The translations under genes were made by a program, and so were the position numbers. The notes under the pieces were generated by a model. It saw only the letters and a program-made list of their open reading frames with translations, had not been told where the DNA came from and ran no database searches. Of a DNA stretch of 64,000 nucleotides, positions 1-8,106 are shown in pieces (positions within the stretch are counted from its first letter, which is position 1; each line of letters opens with the position of its first letter). This DNA is from Castellaniella denitrificans (lineage in GTDB: Bacteria; Pseudomonadota; Gammaproteobacteria; Burkholderiales; Burkholderiaceae_B), in assembly GCF_042653765.1 (NCBI RefSeq), contig NZ_JBHSEZ010000001.1, positions 496,001 to 560,000 of the forward strand, in the 5' to 3' direction.

Positions 1-53
1 CCGGCCCAAAGCCCCAGGGCCAGCGCGCCCGCCAGCATGTCTCGGCGACGCAT
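1..53 (-). CDS. N-terminus of an exported protein (cut by window edge)
   Basis: An ATG on the minus strand at 53 is preceded by a good ribosome site (GAGGAG, about 8 nt upstream) and opens a frame that runs off the left edge. The 17 visible residues begin MRRRDMLAGALALGLWA. Arginines followed by a hydrophobic stretch look like a Sec or Tat signal peptide of a periplasmic protein. The family cannot be told. It is divergent from the acyl-CoA synthetase at 219, so the roughly 165 bp between them should hold both promoters. Confidence 0.55.
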   Translation of the reverse strand, partial: MRRRDMLAGALALGLWA

Positions 54-218
54 GGCAGACTCCTCGTTCGATCGATGGGCCCTACGATATCAGGAAGCGC
101 ATGAACCCGGAATGAATGGCGCGGCCTGGCAGGCGGATGTGCGCCGCTGTACCATGATTCCCATGCCCCGCCGGCGTCGCGGGGCGGGCAAAGAGAAGAC
201 AAAAGACGAGGAGACAAC

Positions 219-1847
219 ATGCTGCACGCGCAAGGCGACTACCGGCAAACCCGCGATGCATTCACCTGGGCGGTGCCGGAGCGCTACAACATCGGGGTGG
301 ACGTCTGCGACCGCTGGGCCGACGGCAGCGGCCGCCTGGCCCTGGTCGTGGATCGCGGGGACGCCACGGCGCAACGCCATACCTTCGACCAGCTCAAGCT
401 CTGGTCCGACCGGCTGGCGCTGGCGCTGCGCGCCCGGGGCGTGTCCCGGGGCGACCGGGTGGGCATCCTGCTGCCGCAATCGCTGGAAACGGCGCTGGCC
501 CACCTGGCCGCGTACAAGCTGGGCGCCATCGCCGTGCCCCTGTTCACGCTGTTCGGCACCGACGCCCTGCGATATCGCCTGGGCGATTCGGGCGCCCGCG
601 CACTGATCACGCACACCGAGGGCCTGGGCAAGATCGCCGCGATCCGCCAGGACCTGCCGGAACTGGGCTGCGTGCTGGACGTGGACGCGGATGCCGGAGA
701 CGCCTCGTTCTGGGAGGCGATCGAATCGCAGGACAGCCTGGGCTTCACGCCCGCGGACACCGCCGCCGACGATCCGGCGATCATCATCTACACCTCGGGC
801 ACCACCGGCAAGCCCAAGGGCGCGCTGCACGCCCACCGGGTACTGCTCGGCCACCTGCCGGGGGTGGAGATGTCCCACAATTTCTTTCCCGAGCGCGCCA
901 CCCTGATGTGGACTCCGGCCGACTGGGCCTGGATCGGCGGCCTGCTGGACGTCCTGATGCCGTCCTGGCACCACGGCGTGGCCGTGCTGGCCTGCCGCTT
1001 CGCGAAGTTCGACGCCGCCGTCGCCTGGCAACTGATGTCCAGGCACAAGGTCAGCCACACCTTCCTGCCGCCCACGGCCCTGAAGATGCTGCGCACGCTG
1101 CAGGATCCCGAACGCCACGGCCGCCTGGACCTGGCCTCGGTGGCCAGCGGCGGCGAATCCCTGGGGCCGCAGCTGATCGACTGGGGCCGCCGGGCGCTGG
1201 GCGTGACCATCAACGAGTTCTACGGCCAGACCGAGTGCAACATGATCGTCTCGTCCTGCGCCGCCCTGTTCGAGCCCCGCATCGGCGCCATGGGGCGGCC
1301 GGTGCCGGGCCACGAAGTCCGCATCATCGACGAGGCCGGCCAGGTCCGGCCGCCCGGGGTCGAAGGCCACATCGCCGTGCGCCGGCCCGACCCGGTGATG
1401 TTCCTGCAATACTGGCAAAACCCGGAAGCCACCGCCCGCGCCTTCATCGGCGACTGGCTGGTGACGGGCGACCGGGGCGTGTGCGACGAGGACGGCTATC
1501 TCTGGTTCAAGGGCCGGGGCGACGACGTGATCACCAGCGCCGGCTACCGCATCGGCCCGGGGCCGATCGAGGACTGCCTGCTGGGCCATCCCGCCGTGCG
1601 CCTGGCGGCGGTGATCGGGGTGCCCGACCCGCAGCGCACGGAAATCGTCAAGGCCTGCATCGTGCTGAACGAAGGCTACACGGGCGACGCCGCGCTGGTC
1701 GCGGACATCCAGGACCACGTGCGCCGCAAGGTCGCCGCGCACGAATACCCGCGGCTGATCGAATTCATGGACAGCCTGCCCATGACGACCACGGGCAAGG
1801 TGCAGCGGGGAGTATTGCGGGCGCGGCATGATGATCTCAAGCCGTAG
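219..1847 (+). CDS. AMP-forming acyl-CoA synthetase (medium-chain type)
   Basis: A 542-residue ANL-superfamily enzyme that activates a carboxylic acid to an acyl-adenylate and then to acyl-CoA. The ATP-binding loop IIIYTSGTTGKPKG lies near residue 188. The adenylate motif region (EFYGQTE) is near 334, the hinge region (TGDRGVCDEDGYLWFKGRGD) near 415, and the catalytic lysine sits in TTTGKVQR near 526. The length and the GYRIGP motif fit medium-chain acyl-CoA synthetases rather than acetyl-CoA synthetase proper. The start is fixed by GAGGAG five bases upstream. The substrate cannot be read from sequence. It converges on pstB across an 80-bp repeat element. Confidence 0.9.
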   Translation: MLHAQGDYRQTRDAFTWAVPERYNIGVDVCDRWADGSGRLALVVDRGDATAQRHTFDQLKLWSDRLALALRARGVSRGDRVGILLPQSLETALAHLAAYKLGAIAVPLFTLFGTDALRYRLGDSGARALITHTEGLGKIAAIRQDLPELGCVLDVDADAGDASFWEAIESQDSLGFTPADTAADDPAIIIYTSGTTGKPKGALHAHRVLLGHLPGVEMSHNFFPERATLMWTPADWAWIGGLLDVLMPSWHHGVAVLACRFAKFDAAVAWQLMSRHKVSHTFLPPTALKMLRTLQDPERHGRLDLASVASGGESLGPQLIDWGRRALGVTINEFYGQTECNMIVSSCAALFEPRIGAMGRPVPGHEVRIIDEAGQVRPPGVEGHIAVRRPDPVMFLQYWQNPEATARAFIGDWLVTGDRGVCDEDGYLWFKGRGDDVITSAGYRIGPGPIEDCLLGHPAVRLAAVIGVPDPQRTEIVKACIVLNEGYTGDAALVADIQDHVRRKVAAHEYPRLIEFMDSLPMTTTGKVQRGVLRARHDDLKP

Positions 1848-1854
1848 CAGCTCT

Positions 1855-1934
1855 CCACCTCGCGGCTTGCAAGCCGCTCGGATTCGATCGGCTCAGGATG
1901 GTCCGCAGGGACCATCCTGAGTCCGATCTCATCC
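1855..1934 (-). repeat. 80-bp double-hairpin element, copy A (at pstB stop)
   Basis: Read on the minus strand, the element begins GGATGAGATCGGA and forms a long hairpin. The outer stem is GATCGG/CCGATC, the inner 13-bp stem is CTCAGGATGGTCC/GGACCATCCTGAG, and the loop is CTGC. A second hairpin follows (GCGGCTTGCAAGCCGC). The TGA in its first bases is the pstB stop codon (1929-1931). Copies B and C near pstS/ppk keep the same layout with different, compensated stem sequences. It fills the convergent gap between the acyl-CoA synthetase and pstB and could act as a bidirectional terminator, although no U-run is present. Confidence 0.9.
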
Positions 1935-2711
1935 AAATCTTCCCGTGATGTAGTCCTCGGTTTCCTTGCGGGCGGGCTTGATGAAGACCTGGTCGGTGGG
2001 GCCGAATTCCATCAGCTCGCCCAGATACATGTAGGCGGTGTAGTCGGAACAGCGCGCCGCCTGCTGCATGTTGTGGGTGACGATGACCACGGTGTAGTCG
2101 GACTTCAGTTCCGCGATCAGTTCCTCGATCTTGGCCGTGGAGATCGGGTCCAGGGCGGAGCACGGCTCGTCCAGCAGCAGGACCTCGGGCTTGATCGCCA
2201 CGCCGCGCGCGATGCACAGGCGCTGCTGCTGCCCGCCGGACAGGCCGTGGCCGCTCTGCCCGAGCTTGTCCTTGACCTCGTTCCACAGGGCCGCCTTGGT
2301 CAGGGCCCATTCCACGCGCTCGTCCATCTCGCCCTTGCTCAGGCGCTCGAACAGCCGCACGCCGAAGGCGATGTTGTCGTAGATGCTCATGGGAAACGGC
2401 GTGGGCTTCTGGAACACCATGCCGACCTTGGCGCGGATCAGGGAAATGTCCAGCCGGGAATTAAGCAGGTCCTCGCCGTCCAGCTCGATGACGCCTTCGG
2501 CGCGCTGGCCCGGATAGAGCTCGAACATGCGGTTGAAGGTGCGCAACAGCGTGGACTTCCCGCAGCCGGACGGGCCGATGAAGGCCGTGACCTTGTTTTC
2601 CGCGATGTCCATGTTGATGTCGCGCAGGGCGTGGAAGCCGCCGTAGTAGAAGTTCAGGTTGCGCACGGCCAGTTTCGTGCGTTCTCGGGCGGCGGACGGA
2701 TGCAGGGTCAT
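1929..2711 (-). CDS. pstB: Phosphate ABC transporter ATP-binding protein
   Basis: A 260-residue cytoplasmic ATPase of the high-affinity phosphate importer PstSCAB. It has Walker A GPSGCGKST near residue 47, signature LSGGQQQR, Walker B LLLDEPCSALDPIST, and the typical PstB ending DYITGRFG. It is the last gene of pstS-pstC-pstA-pstB on the minus strand, 12 bp after pstA. In most bacteria phoU follows pstB. Here the operon ends at the repeat element, whose first bases supply the pstB stop codon. Confidence 0.97.
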   Translation of the reverse strand: MTLHPSAARERTKLAVRNLNFYYGGFHALRDINMDIAENKVTAFIGPSGCGKSTLLRTFNRMFELYPGQRAEGVIELDGEDLLNSRLDISLIRAKVGMVFQKPTPFPMSIYDNIAFGVRLFERLSKGEMDERVEWALTKAALWNEVKDKLGQSGHGLSGGQQQRLCIARGVAIKPEVLLLDEPCSALDPISTAKIEELIAELKSDYTVVIVTHNMQQAARCSDYTAYMYLGELMEFGPTDQVFIKPARKETEDYITGRFG

Positions 2712-2723
2712 GGTCGGAATCGA

Positions 2724-3584
2724 TTATTTGCGAAACAGGCTGCGCGCGGCGATGTTGATCCCCAGCACCAGCAGGGTGATCAGCGCGGCGCCCGCCCAGG
2801 CCAGCCGGTTCCAGTCCTCGAAGGGACTGGCGGCGTACTGGAAGATCACCACGGGCAGGTTGGCGATGGGGGCGTTCATGTTCAGCGACATGAACTGGTT
2901 GTTCAGGGCGGTGAAGAGCAGCGGCGCGGTTTCCCCGGCGATGCGGGCCACGGCCAGCAGGATGCCGGTGAGGATGCCCGAGCGCGCGGCCCGGTAGCAG
3001 ATGAAGACGACGACGCGCCATTGCGGGCATCCCAGGGCGGCGGCGGCCTCGCGCAGGCTGTTGGGCACCAGGGACAGCATGTTGTCCGTGGCCCTGACCA
3101 CCACCGGGATGACCAGGATGGCCAGCGCGAACGCCCCCGCCCAGCCGGAATAATGGCCGACCTGCGCCACGTAGATGGCATAGATGAACAGGCCGATGAT
3201 GATGGACGGCGCCGACAGCAGCACGTCGTTCAGGAAGCGCGTGGCCGGCGCCAGCCAGCCGCGGCGGCCGTATTCGGCCAGGTAGGTGCCCGCCAGCACG
3301 CCGATGGGCGTGCCGATCAGCGTGCCCACGGCCGACATCAGCACGCTGCCGACGATGGCGTTCAGCAGGCCGCCGTCGGCCCCGGGCGGCGGCGTGCTTT
3401 CCCAGAACAGCGTCAGGGACAGGGCGGAACCGCCCTTGAGCAACAGCGTGAGGATGATCCAGGCGAGCCAGAACAGGCCCGAGCCCAGGGTCAGGCCCGA
3501 AAGCGTCAGCATCACGCGGTTGAACAGGCGCCGGCGCCGGTAGACGGGATTGCCGAGGGCGATGGAGGAATCGGAGAGGGCCAT
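2724..3584 (-). CDS. pstA: Phosphate ABC transporter permease PstA
   Basis: Inner-membrane permease of 286 residues. It has about six hydrophobic segments and the BPD-transporter EAA-like loop (REAAAALGCPQWRVV) that contacts PstB. The start MALSDSSIALGNP is chosen because its ATG overlaps the pstC stop (TGATG, one shared base), showing translational coupling. The frame stays open further upstream but lies inside pstC, so those codons are not part of the gene. It pairs with PstC to form the phosphate channel. Confidence 0.95.
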   Translation of the reverse strand: MALSDSSIALGNPVYRRRRLFNRVMLTLSGLTLGSGLFWLAWIILTLLLKGGSALSLTLFWESTPPPGADGGLLNAIVGSVLMSAVGTLIGTPIGVLAGTYLAEYGRRGWLAPATRFLNDVLLSAPSIIIGLFIYAIYVAQVGHYSGWAGAFALAILVIPVVVRATDNMLSLVPNSLREAAAALGCPQWRVVVFICYRAARSGILTGILLAVARIAGETAPLLFTALNNQFMSLNMNAPIANLPVVIFQYAASPFEDWNRLAWAGAALITLLVLGINIAARSLFRK

Positions 3585-4525
3585 CAGTGTTTCGTGCCTT
3601 CTTTGCGCGCCAGTTTCAGCAGCATGAACTTCGACAGGGCCAGCACCACGGTCGTGATCAGGAACAGGATCAGGCCCAGTTCCAGCAGGGCCGATTTCTG
3701 CAGGCCGCCGGCCTCGTTGAATTCGTTGGCCAGGGCCGAGGCGATGGAGTTGGAGGGCGAGAAGATCGAGGAAGGCAGGTTGAAGGCGTTGCCGATCACG
3801 AAGGTGACCGCCATGGTCTCGCCCAGCGCGCGGCCCAGGCCCAGCATGATGCCGCCGATGACGCCGTGCTTGGTATAGGGCAGCATGATCTTCCAGACGA
3901 CTTCCCAGGTGGTGCTGCCCAGGCCGTAGGCGGATTCCTTGAGCATGGGCGGAACCTGCTCGAACACGTCGCGCATCACCGCCGCGATGAAGGGGATGAT
4001 CATGATGGACAGGATCAGGCCCGCCGTGAACAGGCCGATTCCCATCGGCGGTCCGCCGAACAGGTGCTCCAGCACCGGAATGCCCTCGAAGAAGTCCACC
4101 AGGTGCGGCTGGACGTATTCCTGGAACAGGGGCACGAATACGAACAGGCCCCACATGCCGTAGATGATGGACGGGATCGCGGCCAGCATCTCGATCGCCA
4201 CGCCCAGCGGACGGCGCAGCCAGACGGGGGCCAGTTCGGTCAGGAACATGGCGATGCCGAAGGACACCGGCACCGCGATCAGCAGCGCGAGAAAGGCGCT
4301 GATCACCGTGCCCAGCATCGGCACCAGCGCGCCGTAGCTGTGGCGCACGGGATCCCAGTCGTTGGTCCACAGGAACGGCAGGCCGTATTCGGCCAGGGAA
4401 TCCCGGCTGCCGTAGACCAGGGACGCCAGGATCCCGGCCAGCAGAATGAAGACGAAGAACGCAAACAGGCGGGTCAGGTGCCGGAAGCCGGCATCCACCA
4501 GAAGGCTGCGCTGCGTATTGGCCAT
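3584..4525 (-). CDS. pstC: Phosphate ABC transporter permease PstC
   Basis: Inner-membrane permease of 313 residues and partner of PstA. It begins with a cytoplasmic segment and a strong hydrophobic helix (FAFFVFILLAGILASLVYG). The conserved stretch AIEMLAAIPSIIYGMWGLFV and the coupling loop (KESAYGLGSTTWEVV) identify PstC. The start MANTQRSLLVDAGF is preferred because the upstream in-frame codons look like leader. The ribosome site is weak. The gene lies 121 bp after pstS, so pstS is probably made in excess from the same promoter. Confidence 0.94.
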   Translation of the reverse strand: MANTQRSLLVDAGFRHLTRLFAFFVFILLAGILASLVYGSRDSLAEYGLPFLWTNDWDPVRHSYGALVPMLGTVISAFLALLIAVPVSFGIAMFLTELAPVWLRRPLGVAIEMLAAIPSIIYGMWGLFVFVPLFQEYVQPHLVDFFEGIPVLEHLFGGPPMGIGLFTAGLILSIMIIPFIAAVMRDVFEQVPPMLKESAYGLGSTTWEVVWKIMLPYTKHGVIGGIMLGLGRALGETMAVTFVIGNAFNLPSSIFSPSNSIASALANEFNEAGGLQKSALLELGLILFLITTVVLALSKFMLLKLARKEGTKH

Positions 4526-4646
4526 AAGGGATTCATCCGTGACGACAGGATCCCCGGCGATGCCGGGGATCCGCATCGGAATTCGAAAACCGCTATTTTC
4601 CCACAGGCGGGGCGGCGGCGCGCCGCCCGCGGGAGTGACTTCGAGC

Positions 4647-5693
4647 TTACTTCCAGACGGCCGAGCCGTCTTCGCCGCGCACCTTCTCGGCCCAGACGCC
4701 GCGGATCTTGGCGGTCACGTCGTCGGGCAGCGGCACGTAGTCCAGTTCGCTGGCCATGGTGCCGCCTTCGCGCCAGGCCCAGTCGAAGAAGGCCAGGACT
4801 TCATGGGCGCGCTTGGGGTCGGCCTGCTTGCCGTGCACCAGGATGAAGGTCGCCGCCGTGACCGGCCACGAATCCGCGCCCGGCTCGTTGTTCAGGACCA
4901 GGCCCATGCCCGGCGCCGAATCCCAGTCGGCGTGCGAAGCCGCCGCCGCGAACGCCTGCTGCGAGGGCTGCACGAACCGGCCTTCGCGGTTCTGCAGTTG
5001 CGCCCAGGCCAGGCCGTTCTGATGCGCGTAGGCGTATTCCACGTAGCCGATGGAGTTGGCCAGCTGGCGCACGTAGGCGGCCACGCCTTCGTTGCCCTTG
5101 CCGCCCTGCCCGGTGGGCCACTTGACCGCCTTGCCCTGGCCGACCTGTTCCTTCCAGGCGGGAGACACCTGGGACAGGTAGTTGGTCCAGCCGAAGGTCG
5201 TGCCCGAGCCGTCCGAGCGGTGCACCACCACGATGCCCTTGGCGGGCAGCTTCAGGTCCTTGTTCAGGTCGGCGATCGCCGGATCGTTCCACTTCTTGAT
5301 CTTGCCCAAGAAGATGTCCGCCAGCACCGGACCGGTCAGCTTGAGCTGGCCTTCCTTGATGCCTTCGACGTTGACGACCGGCACGGTGCCGCCGATGACG
5401 GCGGGGAACTGGACCAGGCCGTTCTTTTCCAGGTCCTCCGGCTTCATCGGATCGTCCGAAGCGCCGAAATCGACCGTCTTGGCGATGATCTGCTGCTGGC
5501 CGCCGCCCGAGCCGATGGACTGGTAGTTGACGCGGTTGCCGGTGACTTCCTGGTACTTGGCCGCCCACTTGGCGTAGATCGGATAGGGGAAGGAGGCGCC
5601 CGCCCCCGTCAGGTCGGCGGCGTGCGCCGCGACGCCCGCGGCGGCCATCATCGCCAGGCCGGCGGCGCATTGCGTCAGAATCCGTTTGAGCAT
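4647..5693 (-). CDS. pstS: Periplasmic phosphate-binding protein
   Basis: A 348-residue substrate-binding protein that captures inorganic phosphate for PstCAB. A Sec signal peptide (MLKRILTQCAAGLAMMAAAG, cleaved after AHA) leads into the family N-terminus ADLTGAGASFPYPIYAKWA. The phosphate-site segments are visible (SIGSGGGQQQI, HRSDGSGTTFGWTNYL). The start at 5693 was chosen because it begins the signal peptide, although the frame is open upstream. A Pho box ends 84 bp upstream of the ATG, so induction by PhoB under phosphate limitation is expected. Confidence 0.97.
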   Translation of the reverse strand: MLKRILTQCAAGLAMMAAAGVAAHAADLTGAGASFPYPIYAKWAAKYQEVTGNRVNYQSIGSGGGQQQIIAKTVDFGASDDPMKPEDLEKNGLVQFPAVIGGTVPVVNVEGIKEGQLKLTGPVLADIFLGKIKKWNDPAIADLNKDLKLPAKGIVVVHRSDGSGTTFGWTNYLSQVSPAWKEQVGQGKAVKWPTGQGGKGNEGVAAYVRQLANSIGYVEYAYAHQNGLAWAQLQNREGRFVQPSQQAFAAAASHADWDSAPGMGLVLNNEPGADSWPVTAATFILVHGKQADPKRAHEVLAFFDWAWREGGTMASELDYVPLPDDVTAKIRGVWAEKVRGEDGSAVWK

Positions 5694-5761
5694 GTCGTAA
5701 ACCCTTTGTGGTTTGCAATGTTCGGCGGCCCGGAAGAATTTCACTGGACCGTCAGGACGAC

Positions 5762-5795
5762 ATGGTAGAGGGTTGAAGTGACAGTTTAATGACAA
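5762..5795 (-). promoter_or_regulatory. Pho box and -10 of the pstSCAB promoter
   Basis: On the minus strand TTGTCATTAAACTGTCAC (5795-5778) matches the 18-bp PhoB consensus CTGTCAT-AWAW-CTGTCAY at nearly every position. Ten bases after it comes TACCAT (5767-5762), a 4/6 match to a -10. This copies the E. coli layout in which the Pho box replaces the -35. It points at pstS. Confidence 0.88.
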
Positions 5796-5803
5796 CGGAT
5801 TCC

Positions 5804-5883
5804 CCACCTCACGCCTTGCAAGGCGCTCCGATTCGATCGGCATGAAAGGGTCCGCAGGGACCCTTTCATGTCCGATCTCATCC
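5804..5883 (-). repeat. 80-bp double-hairpin element, copy B
   Basis: Same layout as the copy at the end of pstB. The first hairpin has outer stem GATCGG/CCGATC, inner stem CATGAAAGGGTCC/GGACCCTTTCATG and loop CTGC. The second hairpin is GCGCCTTGCAAGGCG. The variable stem bases differ from the other copies but are all compensated. It follows copy C head to tail, sharing one base, and lies just upstream of the pstS Pho box. Confidence 0.9.
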
Positions 5884-5962
5884 CACCTCGCGGCTTGCAC
5901 GCCGCTCGGATTCGACAGGCACGAAATAGTCCGCAGGGACTATTTCGTGTCCTGTCTCATCC
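5883..5962 (-). repeat. 80-bp double-hairpin element, copy C (at ppk stop)
   Basis: Begins GGATGAGACAGGA on the minus strand. The outer stem has changed to GACAGG/CCTGTC, the inner stem is CACGAAATAGTCC/GGACTATTTCGTG, the loop is CTGC, and a second hairpin is near-perfect. The TGA at element positions 4-6 is the ppk stop codon (5959-5957), exactly as copy A supplies the pstB stop. It sits between ppk and pstS and may insulate the pst promoter from ppk transcripts. Confidence 0.9.
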
Positions 5963-8026
5963 CAACCTCGCCATCAGGTGCTGGTGCAGGTTGAAGGCGG
6001 CGCGGCGGTTGCGCACGCGCAGGTAGCGGCCGTCGGGCTGGGCCGCCCAGGCGAGCTGGTTGTCCCGCCAGGCGAAAGTGAAGGCCTCGTCGATGACCCG
6101 GCGCCGCAGGGTCTTGTCCAGCACCGGGAAGGCGAGCTCGACCCGCCGCAGGAAATTGCGGTCCATCCAGTCGGCGGAGGACAGGTACAGGGGCTCGGCG
6201 CCGTCCTGGTAGAAATAGAACACCCGCGAATGCTCCAGGAAGCGGCCGATGATGGAGCGCACCCGGATATGGTCGGACAGCCCCGGCACGCCGGCCTGCA
6301 GCGCGCAGGCCCCGCGCACGATCAGGTCGATGCGCACCCCCGCCTGGCTGGCCTCGTACAGGGCCCGGATCACCTCGGGCTCCAGCAGGGAGTTCATCTT
6401 CGCGCGGATCCGCGCGCGCTTGCCCGCGCGGGCGAATTCGGTTTCCGAGCGGATCAGGCGCAGCACCGTCTCGTGCAGGGTGAAGGGCGACTGCAGCAGC
6501 AGCCTGAGCTCGCGGCGCGCGCCCAGGCCAGTCAGCAGGGAGAACACCTGGTCCATGTCCTCGCACATCTGCTGGTTGGCCGTCAGCAGGCCGAAATCGG
6601 TGTACAGCCGCGCCGTGCGCGGATGGTAGTTGCCCGTGCCCAGGTGCCCGTAGCGGCGGATGCGGCCGTCCTCGCGGCGCAGCACCAGGGCCATCTTGGC
6701 GTGCGTCTTGTGCCCCACCACGCCGTAGCTGACGTGGGCGCCGACTTCCTCCAGGCGCGCGGCCCAGTTGATGTTGGTCTGTTCGTCGAAACGCGCCATG
6801 AGCTCGACCACCACCGTGACTTCCTTGCCCGCCCGGGCCGCCGACAGCAGCAGCCCCATCAGTTCGGAATCCTCGCCGGTGCGGTAGATGGTCTGCTTGA
6901 TGGCCACGACCTGGGGATCCAGCGCCGCGCTGCGCAGGAACATCAGCACGGGCTGGAAGGACTGGTAGGGATGGTGCAGCAGGTGGTCGCGCGCCGCGAT
7001 GGCCGCGAACAGTTCTTCGGGCCGCTCCAGGCCGCCGTCGAACGGCGCCGGCATGCGCGGCCGGAAGGCCGGGTATTCCAGATCGGGACGGTTGACCCGG
7101 TTGCACAGCTGCATCAGCCGGGCCAGGTTGACCGGACCGTTGACGCGATAGGTGTCGGCCGCCCCGAGGCCGAATTCGCGCTGCAGGAACAGCTCCAGGT
7201 CGGGCGGCATGGCGTGCGCGATCTCCAGACGCACCGAGGCGCCGAAATTGCGCTGCGAGAGTTCGCCCTGGAGCGCCTGGCGCAGGTTGGTGATTTCTTC
7301 CTCGTCCACGAACAGGTCGCTGTTGCGCGTCACCCGCCATTGGTAGCAGCCCTGGACGTTCATCCCCGGGAACAGGTCGCCGACGAAGGCGTTGATCAGG
7401 GTGGTGAGCAGCATGAAGCCGTCCGGGATGCCGGCGATCTCGGCGGGCACCTTGATCATGCGCGGCAGCGCGCGCGGCGCCTGGACGATCGCGATGTGGC
7501 CTTCGCGGCCGAAGGCGTCCTCGCCGCTGAGCGAGACGATGAAGTTCAAGCTCTTGTTGTAGACGCGCGGAAAGGGATGCGCCGGATCCAGGCCGATGGG
7601 GGTCAGCAGCGGCATCACGTCGCGGCGGAAGATGCCGTAGGCCCATTCCCGCTGCAGGTCGGTCCAGCCCGTCGAATAGATCAGGCCCACCCCGTGTTCC
7701 ATCAGCTTGGGCATGACCTCGCCCGTCAGCAGGCGGTTCTGGCGGTCCACCAGGGCGTGCGCGGCCCGCTGCACCCGGTCGAAGGCCTCGTCGGGCGTCA
7801 TGCCGTCCACGCCCCGCAGTTCCGGCGTCTGGCGCTGCTGTTCCTTGAGGCTGGCCATGCGGATCTCGAAGAACTCGTCCAGGTTCGAGCCGACGATGCA
7901 CAGGTAGCGCAGGCGCTCCAGCACCGGCACGTCCGTGCGCTCGGCCATGGAGAGCACCCGCTCGTTGAATTTCAGCACCGACAATTCACGGTTCAGGAGA
8001 ACCGGCATTTCCTCGACGGCCCGCAT
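5957..8026 (-). CDS. ppk: Polyphosphate kinase 1
   Basis: A 689-residue enzyme that reversibly polymerises the gamma-phosphate of ATP into polyphosphate. The N-terminal domain opens NRELSVLKFNERVLSMA. The phosphorylated histidine lies in RYGHLGTGNYHPRTARLYTD near residue 455, and the second PLD-like histidine in GRFLEHSRVFYF near 595. The length is normal for PPK1. The ATG at 8026 has TGAGG upstream. A start six codons later (MPVLLNREL) is also possible. It is divergent from ppx and upstream of pst on the same strand. Confidence 0.96.
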   Translation of the reverse strand: MRAVEEMPVLLNRELSVLKFNERVLSMAERTDVPVLERLRYLCIVGSNLDEFFEIRMASLKEQQRQTPELRGVDGMTPDEAFDRVQRAAHALVDRQNRLLTGEVMPKLMEHGVGLIYSTGWTDLQREWAYGIFRRDVMPLLTPIGLDPAHPFPRVYNKSLNFIVSLSGEDAFGREGHIAIVQAPRALPRMIKVPAEIAGIPDGFMLLTTLINAFVGDLFPGMNVQGCYQWRVTRNSDLFVDEEEITNLRQALQGELSQRNFGASVRLEIAHAMPPDLELFLQREFGLGAADTYRVNGPVNLARLMQLCNRVNRPDLEYPAFRPRMPAPFDGGLERPEELFAAIAARDHLLHHPYQSFQPVLMFLRSAALDPQVVAIKQTIYRTGEDSELMGLLLSAARAGKEVTVVVELMARFDEQTNINWAARLEEVGAHVSYGVVGHKTHAKMALVLRREDGRIRRYGHLGTGNYHPRTARLYTDFGLLTANQQMCEDMDQVFSLLTGLGARRELRLLLQSPFTLHETVLRLIRSETEFARAGKRARIRAKMNSLLEPEVIRALYEASQAGVRIDLIVRGACALQAGVPGLSDHIRVRSIIGRFLEHSRVFYFYQDGAEPLYLSSADWMDRNFLRRVELAFPVLDKTLRRRVIDEAFTFAWRDNQLAWAAQPDGRYLRVRNRRAAFNLHQHLMARLG

Positions 8027-8057
8027 GCGCGCCTCACAATCCTGTCATGAATCGGCC

Positions 8058-8080
8058 ACTATAATCGCACAGTGTGACAT
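8058..8080. promoter_or_regulatory. Overlapping divergent ppk/ppx promoter
   Basis: TATAAT on the plus strand (8060-8065) faces ppx at 8107. On the minus strand TATAGT (8063-8058) faces ppk and overlaps it. Ten bases upstream of the ppk -10 is ATGTCAC (8080-8074), one half of a Pho box at the spacing seen at pstS. The other half-site is not recognisable. The two -10 elements cannot both be occupied at once, so polyphosphate synthesis and degradation genes may compete for polymerase. Confidence 0.5.
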
Positions 8081-8106
8081 TCTCTGGTGTGAACAGGTCC
8101 TAAATC

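Noticed and set aside
8042..8059. CTGTCATGAATCGGCCAC as a Pho box for ppx
   Set aside because: It matches 15 of 18 positions but directly touches the TATAAT instead of leaving about ten bases, so it could not work in the usual way. Kept only as a remark.
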